Notes: generated from the sequence alone by a model not told the origin. A stretch of 64,000 nucleotides of DNA from JABDKJ01 sp964609215 (GCA_964609215.1 CAZSQZ010000015.1:20388-84387); one strand, 5' to 3'; shown: positions 7,754 to 17,543, counted from the stretch's first letter. Numbers and translations are program-made.

Positions 7754-9429
7754 AGGGTGAATTTTTTATTTAGTATTCCTTTATTTCCTTGAGGATCGGA
7801 TATTTCAAATATCAATTCATGTTCGCCCTTTTCCAATTCTAAATCACTAGGATTGCAATAAAATTTCTTAGCCTTAGCATCAAAGTATAGCTTTAACCAT
7901 CTATTATCTATTTTCGCTTCATAATTGGAAAATTGATTGAAATTATCGCTGACCTTAAATGTTGTTTTTGAATTTCCTATTGATTTTGAAAGGAGTTCTA
8001 CCCTAGGCGCGATAGTATCCAGTACTACTTGAAATTTACCAAATTCTTTTGTTCTGCAACTCAGCCATCCATTATCGTAACTGGTATATTCAGGTCTACG
8101 GTATGAATTTCCTCTATCTTTTGCGATTATCAGTTTATCTCTTAAATCCTCAGGATAATTTGGGCACTTTATTTTTAAAGTATACCAATCCTTTAATGCG
8201 GTATGTTCAGGACCCACATTCACCGTGTTTTTTTCTTCTGAAAAATCAACAATTAAATTAATGTCCTTATACAATCGGTTTTCTGGAAAATAAAGACTAA
8301 CCCCTTCTTCGAAATAAGAGTTTTCTTTGTCATAGTTCAGCTTCTTGTCATATTCTTTTCTATCAATATTTCTAACTTCATCAGATCGCCCATGTAATTT
8401 GAAAACAATTTTACTTTTATTGTTTTCCAGGTCTTTTACTTGAATTTCAATTTCCTTTTTCTCTCCTTCAAATAACTCTAGAACGCCATTGTTTTCAGCG
8501 ATGGAATAAAATGCTAGTCGACTATCCGGCTCTTTAAAACACTTTGTGATTTTTTTCTTTTCGGTGATTTTTCTCTCTAAATCCATGTGGCTATTCACAT
8601 CTCTTAATGTCTTAAAATCAAGCTCACTATATTTAAACTTGTAGAAGTCTTGGCCGTCAACTTTCATGAGAAGTTCATTAAAAGTATGCTTGTATTTTCC
8701 ATTTTTAAAGCGATCCAAAGAATAAAGACCAATCCCAATTTTTCCACTTACCTCTATGCGATCATTGATATGTAAAACACCATTAAACTTAAAAGCATTA
8801 AAGGATTGAACTTTGTTCTTTCCATTTATGGAACTCCAATCATCGAGGGGGTAAACATAAATGCTGTAAATTTCAGGTAATACATCATCTGGTATGTTAA
8901 AACCAAACATTATTGGGTTTAGCGGATGTTCCGTTTTGGTGTCTCTTATTTCAAAATGAAGGTGAGGACCTGAAGAACTACCACTATTTCCACCAAAAGC
9001 AATAATGTCGCCCTGTTCAACTTTTAATTCTCCGGGCTCCAGATAATAGTCAATGGTATTAAGTTCAAGTTCATATTGTTTTTTGAAAATATACTCGCTT
9101 ATGCTTTTATTGAATTTGTTAAGGTGGCCATATAAAGTTGTATATCCATTTGGGTGTTCAATGTAAAGCGCATTGCCGTATCCATATGGGGAAATTCTTA
9201 TTCTGGATATAAAACCTTCAGCACTTGCATATATTTTCTTTCCTATCACTCCTTGAGTTCGAATATCAATTCCAGAATGAAAGTGATTCGTTCTAAAATC
9301 ACCAAAATTTCCACTAAGAGAAATGGTGAAATCTATTGGTGAAGTAAAATAGTCTTGCGGATAATTTTCTGCATTCTTTGCCGAAACAAAAAGAAGGAAA
9401 ACTAAAGAAATACAAATTCTAATGTTCAT
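7750..9429 (-). CDS. Exported M23-family metallopeptidase
   Basis: An envelope protein with a cleavable-type signal peptide (about residues 1-18) and an N-terminal LytM/M23 domain. The zinc-binding set is complete: H51 and D55 in HSGID, then H156 and H158 in HLHFE, with YGHL near 100-103. M23 enzymes cut peptide cross-links in peptidoglycan. The remaining ~390 residues look like beta-rich domains with no catalytic motif I recognise. The length of 559 residues is typical of Bacteroidota homologues. It stands alone on the minus strand, divergent from the coiled-coil/zapA genes, and overlaps the convergent glycosyltransferase by four bases. Confidence 0.9.
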   Translation of the reverse strand: MNIRICISLVFLLFVSAKNAENYPQDYFTSPIDFTISLSGNFGDFRTNHFHSGIDIRTQGVIGKKIYASAEGFISRIRISPYGYGNALYIEHPNGYTTLYGHLNKFNKSISEYIFKKQYELELNTIDYYLEPGELKVEQGDIIAFGGNSGSSSGPHLHFEIRDTKTEHPLNPIMFGFNIPDDVLPEIYSIYVYPLDDWSSINGKNKVQSFNAFKFNGVLHINDRIEVSGKIGIGLYSLDRFKNGKYKHTFNELLMKVDGQDFYKFKYSELDFKTLRDVNSHMDLERKITEKKKITKCFKEPDSRLAFYSIAENNGVLELFEGEKKEIEIQVKDLENNKSKIVFKLHGRSDEVRNIDRKEYDKKLNYDKENSYFEEGVSLYFPENRLYKDINLIVDFSEEKNTVNVGPEHTALKDWYTLKIKCPNYPEDLRDKLIIAKDRGNSYRRPEYTSYDNGWLSCRTKEFGKFQVVLDTIAPRVELLSKSIGNSKTTFKVSDNFNQFSNYEAKIDNRWLKLYFDAKAKKFYCNPSDLELEKGEHELIFEISDPQGNKGILNKKFTL

Positions 9430-9520
9430 TAAAAATAAATGCTTGTCTCAAAGAAAAATCAAATAATTATAAAATTGTAATGTATTGAGAATGATGTATT
9501 CACAAGGAACACCTGAAAAT

Positions 9521-9551
9521 TTTGTTTATGTGGTGTATCTTTTTACTTTTG
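9521..9551 (+). promoter_or_regulatory. Bacteroidota-type promoter for the coiled-coil/zapA/rny run
   Basis: TTTG at 9521-9524 is followed after 19 bases by TACTTTTG (9544-9551), an exact match to the TAnnTTTG -7 element used by the primary sigma factor of this phylum. Transcription would start near 9557, about 15 bases before the first ATG (9573). Confidence 0.65.
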
Positions 9552-9572
9552 AATACGTCCTAAGTCCAAACA

Positions 9573-9863
9573 ATGACCGAAACAGAATTCATTCATAAGG
9601 AAATTATAGATAAGCTCGAAAGAGCTAAAGGACAGAAAAAAGAGTTTTCAGAGACTATCGAAAATTTGAAAACTTATAATCAAAGGCTGGAAACAGAAAT
9701 CCAGAATAAGAATAAAGAAATTGAACGCTTACTTGAAAGAATAAAAATTATCAAGTCAGCAAAGAGTTTAGCTGATGCCGGTGGTGGATCAGCTGATGTT
9801 AAGTATAAGATAAACGAAATGGTCAAGGAAATAGATCGATGTATATCTTATTTGAATAAATAA
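9573..9863 (+). CDS. Small coiled-coil protein upstream of zapA
   Basis: A 96-residue protein that is almost entirely heptad-like helix (residues 5-60 rich in Lys, Glu and Leu), with a glycine-rich break near 69-73 and a short C-terminal helix. It has no signal peptide. It lies five bases before zapA and shares its promoter. A small coiled-coil gene in this place is common in Bacteroidota, and coiled-coil partners of ZapA are known elsewhere (ZapB, ZauP), so a role in Z-ring organisation is likely but inferred from context. Confidence 0.75.
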   Translation: MTETEFIHKEIIDKLERAKGQKKEFSETIENLKTYNQRLETEIQNKNKEIERLLERIKIIKSAKSLADAGGGSADVKYKINEMVKEIDRCISYLNK

Positions 9864-9868
9864 GCAAA

Positions 9869-10150
9869 TTGAAAGACATATCCATAGATATAAACATTGG
9901 AGGAAAGAATTATCCTCTTCAGGTTAATGAAAAAGAGAAAGAGCTTGTTGAAATGGCAGCTCAAAAGATAAATGAAACCTTTTCCCATCTTAATGATAAA
10001 TATGCGGTGAAAGATTCCCGAGACTTAATGGCAATGACAGCTTTAAGAGTAGTTTCGGAATTGTTAGATTCTAAACCCATTATTCAGAACAATAAGGATG
10101 AGGAATTTCTCTCAGAAATAAACAGCAGTTTAGATAGTCTTATCAATTAA
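9869..10150 (+). CDS. zapA: Cell division protein ZapA
   Basis: ZapA binds FtsZ filaments and promotes their bundling at the division site. The 93-residue protein starts with a short beta segment (ISIDINIGGKNYPL) and continues with the amphipathic helix and coiled coil of the family (conserved LMAMTALRV near residues 53-61). The only plausible start is TTG 9869, five bases after the previous stop; there is no in-frame ATG. It lies between the coiled-coil gene and rny, the usual Bacteroidota order. Confidence 0.88.
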   Translation: MKDISIDINIGGKNYPLQVNEKEKELVEMAAQKINETFSHLNDKYAVKDSRDLMAMTALRVVSELLDSKPIIQNNKDEEFLSEINSSLDSLIN

Positions 10151-10188
10151 TACATTTTTCTTTTCCTGACACAATATAGATAAGTGTT

Positions 10189-11730
10189 ATGGAGAATTTA
10201 GGTCCGATAGTTTGGATAATTATAGGCTTAGTGCTGGGTGTAGTTATAGGTTATTTACTATTTAATAATGTCTTAAAGAGTAAGAAACAAGCGCTCATAA
10301 AAGAAGCCGAGGTTAAAGCCGAGGGAATCAAGAAAGAGAAAATCCTTCAAGCCAAGGAAAAATTCTTAGGTCTTAAGCAGAAGCATGAAGCTTCTATAAA
10401 AGAAAGAAACAAGAAAATACAATCTGCAGAAGATCGTATCAAGAACAAGGAAAAATCCCTTACCAAGAAGTTGGAGGATACGAATAAGAAGCTCAAGAAG
10501 AATGAAAAGCTTCAGGGAGATTTGCAAAGACAGGCTGCTGCTGCAGAAAAGAAAAAGGAAGAACTTGCTGCTAATAACGAGAAGATTGTAAGCAAGTTGG
10601 AAAAGATTGCTGGCCTCTCTGCCACTGAAGCAAAGAAGGAAATAATGGAAGCTTTAAAGGCAGAGGCAAAAACGGAAGCCATGTCTCATATCAAGGATAT
10701 TGTTGATGAGGCAAAACTAACCGCTAATAAGGAAGCAAAAAAGATTGTCATTGGTTCCATTCAAAGAGTAGCTGCCGAACACGCAATAGAAAATGCTGTT
10801 TCCGTCTTTAACATAGAAAGTGATGAAATCAAGGGAAGAATAATAGGAAGAGAAGGCAGAAATATTCGAGCTTTAGAATCGGCAACAGGAGTGGAGATTA
10901 TCGTGGACGATACCCCAGAAGCAATAATCCTTTCTTGCTTTGATCCATTTAGAAGAGAAATTGCCAGACTATCCATTCATCAATTAGTTACCGATGGGAG
11001 AATTCATCCTGCAAGAATAGAAGAAGTAGTTAAAAAGACCCGAAAGAACTTAGAAGAGGAAATTGCAGAGATTGGTAAAAGAACTTGCATAGATTTAGGT
11101 ATTCATGGCCTTCACCCACAGTTGACTAGAATGGTGGGTAAAATGAGATACCGATCTTCTTATGGACAAAACCTATTACAACACAGTCGTGAAGTGGCTA
11201 ACCTTTGTGCAATAATGGCTGCGGAGTTAGGTTTAAATGTAAAACTAGCTAAGAGAGCAGGTTTATTACATGATATTGGAAAAGTGCCAGATGAAGAGCA
11301 AGATTTACCTCACGCACTATATGGAATGAAGCTGGCTGAGAAATTCAAAGAGAAGAAAGAAGTATGCAATGCCATTGGTGCCCATCATGATGAAATAGAA
11401 ATGACCAGTTTGATTTCTCCAATTGTTCAAGTTTGTGATGCCATTTCAGGAGCAAGACCAGGCGCAAGGCGAGAAGTCGTGGAAAGCTATATTAAAAGGT
11501 TAAAAGACCTTGAGGAGTTGGCTTTAGGCTATCCAGGAGTGCTTAAGAGTTATGCGATTCAAGCAGGAAGGGAATTGAGGGTTTTAGTGGAAAGTGAAAA
11601 AGTATCAGACAAAGAAGCAGATACCTTGGCCTTTGATATTTCTCAGAAAATACAAACTGAAATGACCTATCCTGGGCAAATCAAGGTCACAGTAATTAGA
11701 GAGAAAAGAGCCGTTTCATTTGCAAAATAA
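10189..11730 (+). CDS. rny: Ribonuclease Y
   Basis: A membrane-anchored endoribonuclease that initiates mRNA decay. The order is an N-terminal membrane helix (about 7-27), a long Lys/Glu-rich coiled coil (about 30-190), a KH RNA-binding domain with GRIIGREGRNI (about 205-270), and an HD domain with LLHDIGK near residue 360. The length of 513 residues matches the family. The stop codon shares one base with the ATG of the epimerase gene (TAATG), so a housekeeping RNase is translationally coupled to a polysaccharide gene. Confidence 0.96.
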   Translation: MENLGPIVWIIIGLVLGVVIGYLLFNNVLKSKKQALIKEAEVKAEGIKKEKILQAKEKFLGLKQKHEASIKERNKKIQSAEDRIKNKEKSLTKKLEDTNKKLKKNEKLQGDLQRQAAAAEKKKEELAANNEKIVSKLEKIAGLSATEAKKEIMEALKAEAKTEAMSHIKDIVDEAKLTANKEAKKIVIGSIQRVAAEHAIENAVSVFNIESDEIKGRIIGREGRNIRALESATGVEIIVDDTPEAIILSCFDPFRREIARLSIHQLVTDGRIHPARIEEVVKKTRKNLEEEIAEIGKRTCIDLGIHGLHPQLTRMVGKMRYRSSYGQNLLQHSREVANLCAIMAAELGLNVKLAKRAGLLHDIGKVPDEEQDLPHALYGMKLAEKFKEKKEVCNAIGAHHDEIEMTSLISPIVQVCDAISGARPGARREVVESYIKRLKDLEELALGYPGVLKSYAIQAGRELRVLVESEKVSDKEADTLAFDISQKIQTEMTYPGQIKVTVIREKRAVSFAK

Positions 11731-12728
11731 TGACTGAAAAAATTACGGGAAAAAATATTCTGGTTACCGGAGGTGCGGGATTTATCGGCTCCAACTTGTG
11801 TGAGTATTTTCTTGATAATGGAAATAAAGTTACTTGTTTAGATGATTTAAGTACTGGCTTTCTTCATAATATTAGCCATTTGGAAGCAAGTGAAAACTTC
11901 CACTTTATCAAAGGAGATATATGCGATTTAGGCACTTGTGAGAAGGTGGTTGAGCATATAGATTTTGTTTTTCATCAAGCAGCTTTAGGCTCCATACCAA
12001 GATCCATTGATAACCCTATTCGGAGCAATGAAGTTAATGTAAGTGGTTTTTTGAATATGCTGGTGGCGGCTAAAAATGCTAAAGTCAAACGCTTTATTTT
12101 TGCTGCGAGTTCTTCTACCTATGGAGACCATAAAGGTCTTCCTAAAGTTGAAGATAGGATTGGAAACCCGCTTTCGCCCTATGCTGTCACAAAATATACG
12201 AATGAATTATATGCCAAGGTCTTTTCCGATTTGTATGGTATTGAAGTAATCGGACTAAGATATTTTAATGTCTTTGGGAAAAATCAAACACCCGATGGCC
12301 CTTATGCTGCTGCTATTCCAAAATTTGTGGCTGCTTTTATCAAACACGATGCGCCAACAATAAATGGAGATGGTGAACAGTCAAGAGATTTTACCTACAT
12401 TAAAAATGTCCTTCACGCAAATGAGGTGGCGGCTTTGGCCCCAAGAGAAAGTGCTATAGGTGAAATCTATAATGTCGCTTATGGCGCTAAGTGCACCATA
12501 AATGAACTCATAGATTATTTGAAAATGGATCTTTCAAATTTTGATCCTGAGATTGCAAATTTGAACGCGAGTTATGGCCCAGAAAGACCAGGAGATGTCA
12601 AGCATTCTCTAGCAGATATTTCAAAGGCAAGAACAAAGCTTAATTATAACCCACAATATGATTTGAAAGCTGGAATAAAAGAGGCGATTCAGTGGTACTG
12701 GAATTCCTTATCTTCCGCTACTAATTAA
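11730..12728 (+). CDS. NAD-dependent UDP-sugar 4-epimerase (WbpP-like)
   Basis: An extended short-chain dehydrogenase/reductase. It has the nucleotide-binding GGAGFIGSN near the N-terminus and the catalytic YAVTK motif (Y151, K155), followed by LRYFNVFG. These fit UDP-GlcNAc/GalNAc 4-epimerases of the WbpP type, which supply activated sugars for surface polysaccharide. It overlaps rny by one base and is followed four bases later by the flippase gene, so it opens a four-gene polysaccharide set. Substrate specificity is inferred. Confidence 0.88.
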   Translation: MTEKITGKNILVTGGAGFIGSNLCEYFLDNGNKVTCLDDLSTGFLHNISHLEASENFHFIKGDICDLGTCEKVVEHIDFVFHQAALGSIPRSIDNPIRSNEVNVSGFLNMLVAAKNAKVKRFIFAASSSTYGDHKGLPKVEDRIGNPLSPYAVTKYTNELYAKVFSDLYGIEVIGLRYFNVFGKNQTPDGPYAAAIPKFVAAFIKHDAPTINGDGEQSRDFTYIKNVLHANEVAALAPRESAIGEIYNVAYGAKCTINELIDYLKMDLSNFDPEIANLNASYGPERPGDVKHSLADISKARTKLNYNPQYDLKAGIKEAIQWYWNSLSSATN

Positions 12729-12732
12729 ATTT

Positions 12733-14226
12733 ATGGGAATAGTCATTCGCCAAAGTTTTTGGTCTTCTATTTTCTTGTTTCTAGGTGTATTTCTGGGAGC
12801 TTTAAATGTATTAGTACTTTTCAAACTGATACTGGGAGATGAGATTTTTGGTTTAACCAGAATACTGCTCAGCTTCTCATTCATTGCAGCGGAGTTTGCA
12901 GTTTTAGGAACCCCAACTATGCTTTTAAAGTATTTTCCCTTTTTTAAAGAGGAAAAAAACAAAGGAGTAATTTTATTTGGGTTCTGTATTTTACTCGTAG
13001 GAACTTTGCTAACCGTCTTTGTTCTGTGGTTTTTTAAAGAACCCATAATTCTGTCTAAAGAAGGAAATCCAGACTTGGTTCGATCCTATTACTTTGTAAC
13101 ACTTGTCAGTTTAATTGGAGTTGCTCTTTACAAGTTTTTTCAAGCGTATTTTAAGGCTATCCTTGTCACCGTTCTCCCTGTTTTCCTGAACGATTTTATG
13201 CTTAGGCTTTATATAACACTTTGGCTTCTAGCTTATTCCTTTTTCCAAATAGATCTATATACTTGGATGTTAGGTTATGCTTTAATCTATCTAATCAATC
13301 CGCTAATAATGATTCTTTATCTTCAGATAAAAGGTCGATTAGATTTCTCATGGAACCGTAAATTTACACCAAAGCTGAGAAAGGAAGCATTTTCATTTGG
13401 CCTTTGGAATCTGATGGCAGGAGCATCTACTTCACTGGTTAATAATGTAGATATTTTTATGCTTTGGCAATTTTTGATTCAAGCCGAGGAAAAAATTGCA
13501 GTTTATTCTCGAGCACTCTACATAAGTGCCCTTATTATCATTCCAGTAAGAGCTATTGCTAATATCGTGCAACCCTTAGTTTCGCAGATGTTTAAAGACA
13601 AAAATTATGCAGGACTTGCAAGGATTTATAAGCAATCCTCAATTAATCAACTGATCGTTAGTGGTTTTGTTTTTCTGGTTATCTGGATAAACATAGATGC
13701 TATTTTAATGCTCTTGGGAGACGATGCCACACAAGCCAAATGGGTGGTTTTATTTATTGGTCTTTCCAAAGTGTTCTCCGTGGCAACTGGTATTAATGGT
13801 CTCTTAATTAATCATTCAGAGCATTATAGATATACAACCTACTTTATTCTTACACTTTCCATTTTGACTATTGTTTTCAATATCATTTTTATTCCTAAGT
13901 ATCAATTATTAGGAGCAGCTATTGCAACCTCCTTTTCTGTGTTTATGTTTAACTTCCTAAAATGGTGGTTTGTCTTTAAGAAATTAAAAATGCAACCTTT
14001 TGATTGGAATAGTGCCAAAGTGGTTTTGGCTGCAGGTTTAGCCATACTCGTTTGCCATTTCATTCCAAATTTTTTCGGTACTGAAATCATTCATCTGTTA
14101 TTAGATATGACTATTAAAGGCATTGTTGCAGGAGGTATCTTTGTTTTCATTATTCTAAAAGCCGGTTTGTCAAAAGAAATTACTGGGATCTTTCAGACGT
14201 TCATAAATAAGCTTGGAAATGGCTAG
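12733..14226 (+). CDS. Polysaccharide flippase (Wzx/MATE-like)
   Basis: An integral membrane protein of 497 residues with about 14 hydrophobic helices, in the polysaccharide transporter family that flips lipid-linked oligosaccharides across the inner membrane. The N-terminal part (GIVIRQSFWSSIFLFLGVFL) is typical. It sits between the epimerase and a glycosyltransferase and overlaps the latter by eight bases. The lipid-linked substrate is unknown. Confidence 0.85.
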   Translation: MGIVIRQSFWSSIFLFLGVFLGALNVLVLFKLILGDEIFGLTRILLSFSFIAAEFAVLGTPTMLLKYFPFFKEEKNKGVILFGFCILLVGTLLTVFVLWFFKEPIILSKEGNPDLVRSYYFVTLVSLIGVALYKFFQAYFKAILVTVLPVFLNDFMLRLYITLWLLAYSFFQIDLYTWMLGYALIYLINPLIMILYLQIKGRLDFSWNRKFTPKLRKEAFSFGLWNLMAGASTSLVNNVDIFMLWQFLIQAEEKIAVYSRALYISALIIIPVRAIANIVQPLVSQMFKDKNYAGLARIYKQSSINQLIVSGFVFLVIWINIDAILMLLGDDATQAKWVVLFIGLSKVFSVATGINGLLINHSEHYRYTTYFILTLSILTIVFNIIFIPKYQLLGAAIATSFSVFMFNFLKWWFVFKKLKMQPFDWNSAKVVLAAGLAILVCHFIPNFFGTEIIHLLLDMTIKGIVAGGIFVFIILKAGLSKEITGIFQTFINKLGNG

Positions 14227-15313
14227 GACAAAAGTTTGTCATATTTCTACTGTTCATCAAACAAAGGATGTAAGAATCTATTTTAAGCAGTGTACAAGCT
14301 TGTCCAAATTCTATGATTTAACATTACTAATTCGAGAAGAAAAGAAGGGAGATCATTTATTTAAGGTTGTTCCTTTGCCGGGATTTAACAATCGTATTGC
14401 CCGAATTATTATTGGATCTTGGATAGCTTTTTTTAAAGCCATTGGACAAAAAACAAAACTGGTACATTTTCATGATCCAGAGCTTTTGGTTTTAGCTCCA
14501 TTTTTTAAATTATTTGGGAAGAAGGTGATCTTTGATAAGCATGAGAATGTGAAAGAACAGATCCTTGCCAAAGAATGGATAGGACCAGTTTTTTTTCGAA
14601 GCATATTGTCGGGAATTTATGCTTTACTAGAAAAGACTTTAATTCCTTTTTGTGATAAAGTAGTCATAGTTGTACCCGAAATGGCAACGGATTTTCGAGA
14701 GGGAAAAACAACACTGGTTCGCAACTATCCAATAGCAAAAGGGTTTGAATCATATTCAGCATCTCCAAAATATAACATGCCAACATTTGTGTATGCTGGT
14801 GATTTAAGTGAAGAAAGAGGAGCTCAGTTAATGGTAGAATTGTTTCAGGAGATAAAAGCACATTGTCAACTTCTTCTGATAGGCAGATGGTCTTCCGAAG
14901 AATTTAAGAAGAAGTGTTTAGACTTAGACAAAAAACAAAGAGTCAATAGTCTAGGATTTTTGCCTATTGATGAAGTCTACCAAATTTTAATGAAATCACA
15001 TGTTGGCCTTGGCTTACTTCATCCAACCAATAATTACAAGCAAAGTATCCCTACAAAAGTATTTGAATATTTGTTTGCAGGGCTTTCTGTGATTATCACC
15101 GATATAGCATATTGGAAGGACATATTTGGCAATAAAGCAATGTATGTAGATCCCTTTAATCAAGAAGAATTAAAAAGAAGTATTAGCAAGAAGATAGAAA
15201 GCATCAATGACAATAATGATGAAAATCATAGAGATTGGGCGATAGAACAATTTTCATGGGAAAGAGAATTTCATAAATTGCACGAGACATACAAAGAATT
15301 ACTTGAAGCTTAG
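14219..15313 (+). CDS. Glycosyltransferase, GT-B fold (GT4-like)
   Basis: A cytoplasmic glycosyltransferase for surface polysaccharide. The N-terminal domain contains KVCHISTVHQTKDVRI and VHFHDPELL. The C-terminal donor-binding domain contains the expected Rossmann segment (FVYAGDLSEERG) and PTKVFEYLFAGL, the position where GT4 enzymes carry the E-x7-E motif. I use ATG 14219 rather than the TTG two codons earlier. The start overlaps the flippase stop, and the end overlaps the next gene by 11 bases. Confidence 0.87.
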   Translation: MARTKVCHISTVHQTKDVRIYFKQCTSLSKFYDLTLLIREEKKGDHLFKVVPLPGFNNRIARIIIGSWIAFFKAIGQKTKLVHFHDPELLVLAPFFKLFGKKVIFDKHENVKEQILAKEWIGPVFFRSILSGIYALLEKTLIPFCDKVVIVVPEMATDFREGKTTLVRNYPIAKGFESYSASPKYNMPTFVYAGDLSEERGAQLMVELFQEIKAHCQLLLIGRWSSEEFKKKCLDLDKKQRVNSLGFLPIDEVYQILMKSHVGLGLLHPTNNYKQSIPTKVFEYLFAGLSVIITDIAYWKDIFGNKAMYVDPFNQEELKRSISKKIESINDNNDENHRDWAIEQFSWEREFHKLHETYKELLEA

Positions 15314-16226
15314 GAAAGTAAATAGAACCCAATCAGAAAAAATCTATAAGCAAAGGGAATGGTTAGATTCCTTAGGCAATGCAGTTGATATTATTGAAGT
15401 ACTTAATAACAATAATGAGCTAATCGGAAGTTTTGTCATTCAAGAATCAAGCATTAAGAGATTCAAAGCTTTGCATACTCCCATTTTTCAAAGCAATATT
15501 GCTTTGGATTTTTTGGTCGGCTCGGATAAAACTACTTCCAAAATTTCCAATGAGAAAAAACTTTTTGAAGCACTTGTAAATTTCATCAATGAATCTAAAG
15601 CAAAAATTGTAGATGTTTCTTTCCCTTATGAATTTGCAGATATGCAAGCATTTCAATGGGCAGGATTTGATGTAAAACCCAAATACACATACACCATAGA
15701 TTTGAACTTGTCCGAAGAAGAGTTGCTTTCGAATTTAGATAGCAGTACACGATCAAATTTGAAAAAAGCACAGAAAGATTTGACCTGTATTGCTGACTAT
15801 AATGCTTCTGAATCATTGCGTATTTGCGACCTTACTTTTTCTAGACAAGATAAATCCTATCATAGAGATATTTTAAAGGGAATTCTTGAAAAACCCAATT
15901 TAGCAGAAAATAGAAAATCCTATTTTGTTAGTGATGGTAAGAAGAATATCGCAGTGGTAGAAATTGTTTATGATGCGCATTCAGCTTATTACCTGATAGG
16001 TGGTTACGATAGCAATTCAAAGCATAGAGGAGCAAATACCTTAGCTATGTGGAATGCTATTCTGGACGTGAAAAAACAAGGTGTCAAATTATTTGACTTT
16101 CAAGGCTCAATGATTCCGAAAGTGGAAAAATTCGTACGGGGATTTGGTGGTGAAAAAAGAACCTATTTCTCAGTTCAAAAAATGCCCTGGTATTATAAAC
16201 TAGGTAAATCTATTTTAAAGAGCTAA
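15303..16226 (+). CDS. FemAB/GNAT-like acyl or aminoacyl transferase
   Basis: The protein has the fold signature of the FemAB-like GNAT group (Pfam Acetyltransf_6). The C-terminal half carries YYLIGGYDSNSKHRGANTLA, then KLFDFQGSM and KFVRGFGGE, a pattern common in polysaccharide clusters, where such proteins are thought to decorate sugars with acyl or amino-acid groups. The start is a TTG (15303) inside the previous gene; there is no suitable ATG. The stop overlaps the convergent anti-sigma gene by 12 bases. The substrate is unknown. Confidence 0.75.
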   Translation: MKLRKVNRTQSEKIYKQREWLDSLGNAVDIIEVLNNNNELIGSFVIQESSIKRFKALHTPIFQSNIALDFLVGSDKTTSKISNEKKLFEALVNFINESKAKIVDVSFPYEFADMQAFQWAGFDVKPKYTYTIDLNLSEEELLSNLDSSTRSNLKKAQKDLTCIADYNASESLRICDLTFSRQDKSYHRDILKGILEKPNLAENRKSYFVSDGKKNIAVVEIVYDAHSAYYLIGGYDSNSKHRGANTLAMWNAILDVKKQGVKLFDFQGSMIPKVEKFVRGFGGEKRTYFSVQKMPWYYKLGKSILKS

Positions 16227-16952
16227 TTGTTTTAATTCTTTCAGTAAGCTTAAACTCTTGTCATAATAAGGAGAATCACTTTTAATACGCTCTAAAACCA
16301 TTATGCAACTTTGATAATCTTCCATCTTAAGATAAGATAGAGCCTTGTACCATTGAGCTTTACCTTCAAAAACGCTATTCTTAAATAGTTCTGAATCGAA
16401 AATTTCCAAAGCTTTTTGTTCCTGATTCATTTCTAAGTGGCAAATTCCCAAGGCAAAATAGGCTTCCTTATCTTGTGCATTTTCCTTTAAGTAATTTTCA
16501 AAATGTGAGCAAGCCGTCTTATAATCTTTAGCGTTAAATGCTTTAGCCGCGGAAATTAAATCATTAAACGAATCTCCTTTTTGTTGGAATGAATAAGGTG
16601 CATGCATAGCATATTGTTCATACATAGAACTTGATGGCCATAGAAGAGTTCCCAGAATAAACAAAGCAGCAATACTTGCCGCAATTGCAATGTATCTTTT
16701 AATTGGAATAATGGTGTTCTTTTTGGGTTTTTCGAAATACCTTCCACCTATTTCATCCAAAGACTTTTTGAGTGTTTCTCTCTTATCTTCATTTTGAATT
16801 CCTTCAGAGAGAAGCGAAATATTTTCTTTGAAAAATTTCACTTCCTTTTGCAATTCCGGGTTGTTCTCTAAGTCCTTTTCAAAAGCCTCAAGTTCATTAC
16901 CTTTTAGTTGCCCATTACAATATGCTTCAATCAATTCATAATCCATAGTCAT
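16215..16952 (-). CDS. Membrane anti-sigma-like protein with TPR domain
   Basis: Three parts are visible: a cytoplasmic N-terminus of ~85 residues with a negatively charged helix pair typical of sigma-binding domains, one membrane helix at about 87-105, and an exported C-terminal TPR region (about 130-245; SHFENYLKE, YFALGICHLEM, AQWYKALSYLKM). It starts inside the 3' end of the ECF sigma gene (overlap of 11-17 bases, depending on which of two close ATGs is used), the usual arrangement of a sigma factor with its own regulator. I infer that it holds the sigma factor at the membrane and that its TPR domain receives an envelope signal. Confidence 0.8.
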   Translation of the reverse strand: MTMDYELIEAYCNGQLKGNELEAFEKDLENNPELQKEVKFFKENISLLSEGIQNEDKRETLKKSLDEIGGRYFEKPKKNTIIPIKRYIAIAASIAALFILGTLLWPSSSMYEQYAMHAPYSFQQKGDSFNDLISAAKAFNAKDYKTACSHFENYLKENAQDKEAYFALGICHLEMNQEQKALEIFDSELFKNSVFEGKAQWYKALSYLKMEDYQSCIMVLERIKSDSPYYDKSLSLLKELKQLAL

Positions 16953-17508
16953 GCTGTAATTGGTTGAACTTAGGATCGGATTGAATATTCTTGCTCAATT
17001 GAGCAATGCATTCAGATTTTTTCTTTCTGGCATAAGCGTAGCTTAAATTCAATTTGTCAGCAACTTCTTGCATGGATAATAATTTCCAGGAGAGCTTTAA
17101 AATGTTTTGACAAGACTCTCCCAGTTTGCTCAGATGAAAATATAAAATTCTCATCCGCTCCTCATGTAAAATCGCCTCATTTGACAATTCAGCTGCCTTT
17201 TCATTCATAAATCCGCTTTCATCCTGAATTGTTACCCTTTTCTCTTTCTTCAAAACATTGAGCCATTTCCTCTTACAGATTAAAAGCAAATAGGCTTCAA
17301 AAGGACAGGTAAGCACAAAATCCTTGCGTTGAGCATTTTCATATATAGATATTAAGCTTTCTTGAAATATGTCCTTGGCTTGGCTTGAATCTCCATTATT
17401 CCTTTCAACCATAGCAATAACTTTTCCGGAAAACTTAGAATAAATCTCCTCTATTATCTGGTGGTCATTTTTTAATAATCCAACTATAAACCTTTGGTCA
17501 GCGTGCAT
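16936..17508 (-). CDS. ECF-type RNA polymerase sigma factor
   Basis: A 190-residue sigma-70 family protein with only regions 2 and 4. Region 2 is recognisable around SQAKDIFQESLISIYENA, and region 4 as a helix-turn-helix around SMQEVADKLNLSYAYARKKK. Region 4 differs from the most common ECF pattern (a short basic KKK run replaces the usual R-x-R). The gene is the first of a leftward pair with the anti-sigma-like gene and is divergent from the 742-residue protein gene. The 144-base spacer has an inverted pair of CAGGTAAC words that could be its own promoter elements. Confidence 0.87.
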   Translation of the reverse strand: MHADQRFIVGLLKNDHQIIEEIYSKFSGKVIAMVERNNGDSSQAKDIFQESLISIYENAQRKDFVLTCPFEAYLLLICKRKWLNVLKKEKRVTIQDESGFMNEKAAELSNEAILHEERMRILYFHLSKLGESCQNILKLSWKLLSMQEVADKLNLSYAYARKKKSECIAQLSKNIQSDPKFNQLQHDYGL

Positions 17509-17543
17509 TATGATAGCAAGTTAAAAAATAAATCGACTAAGAA

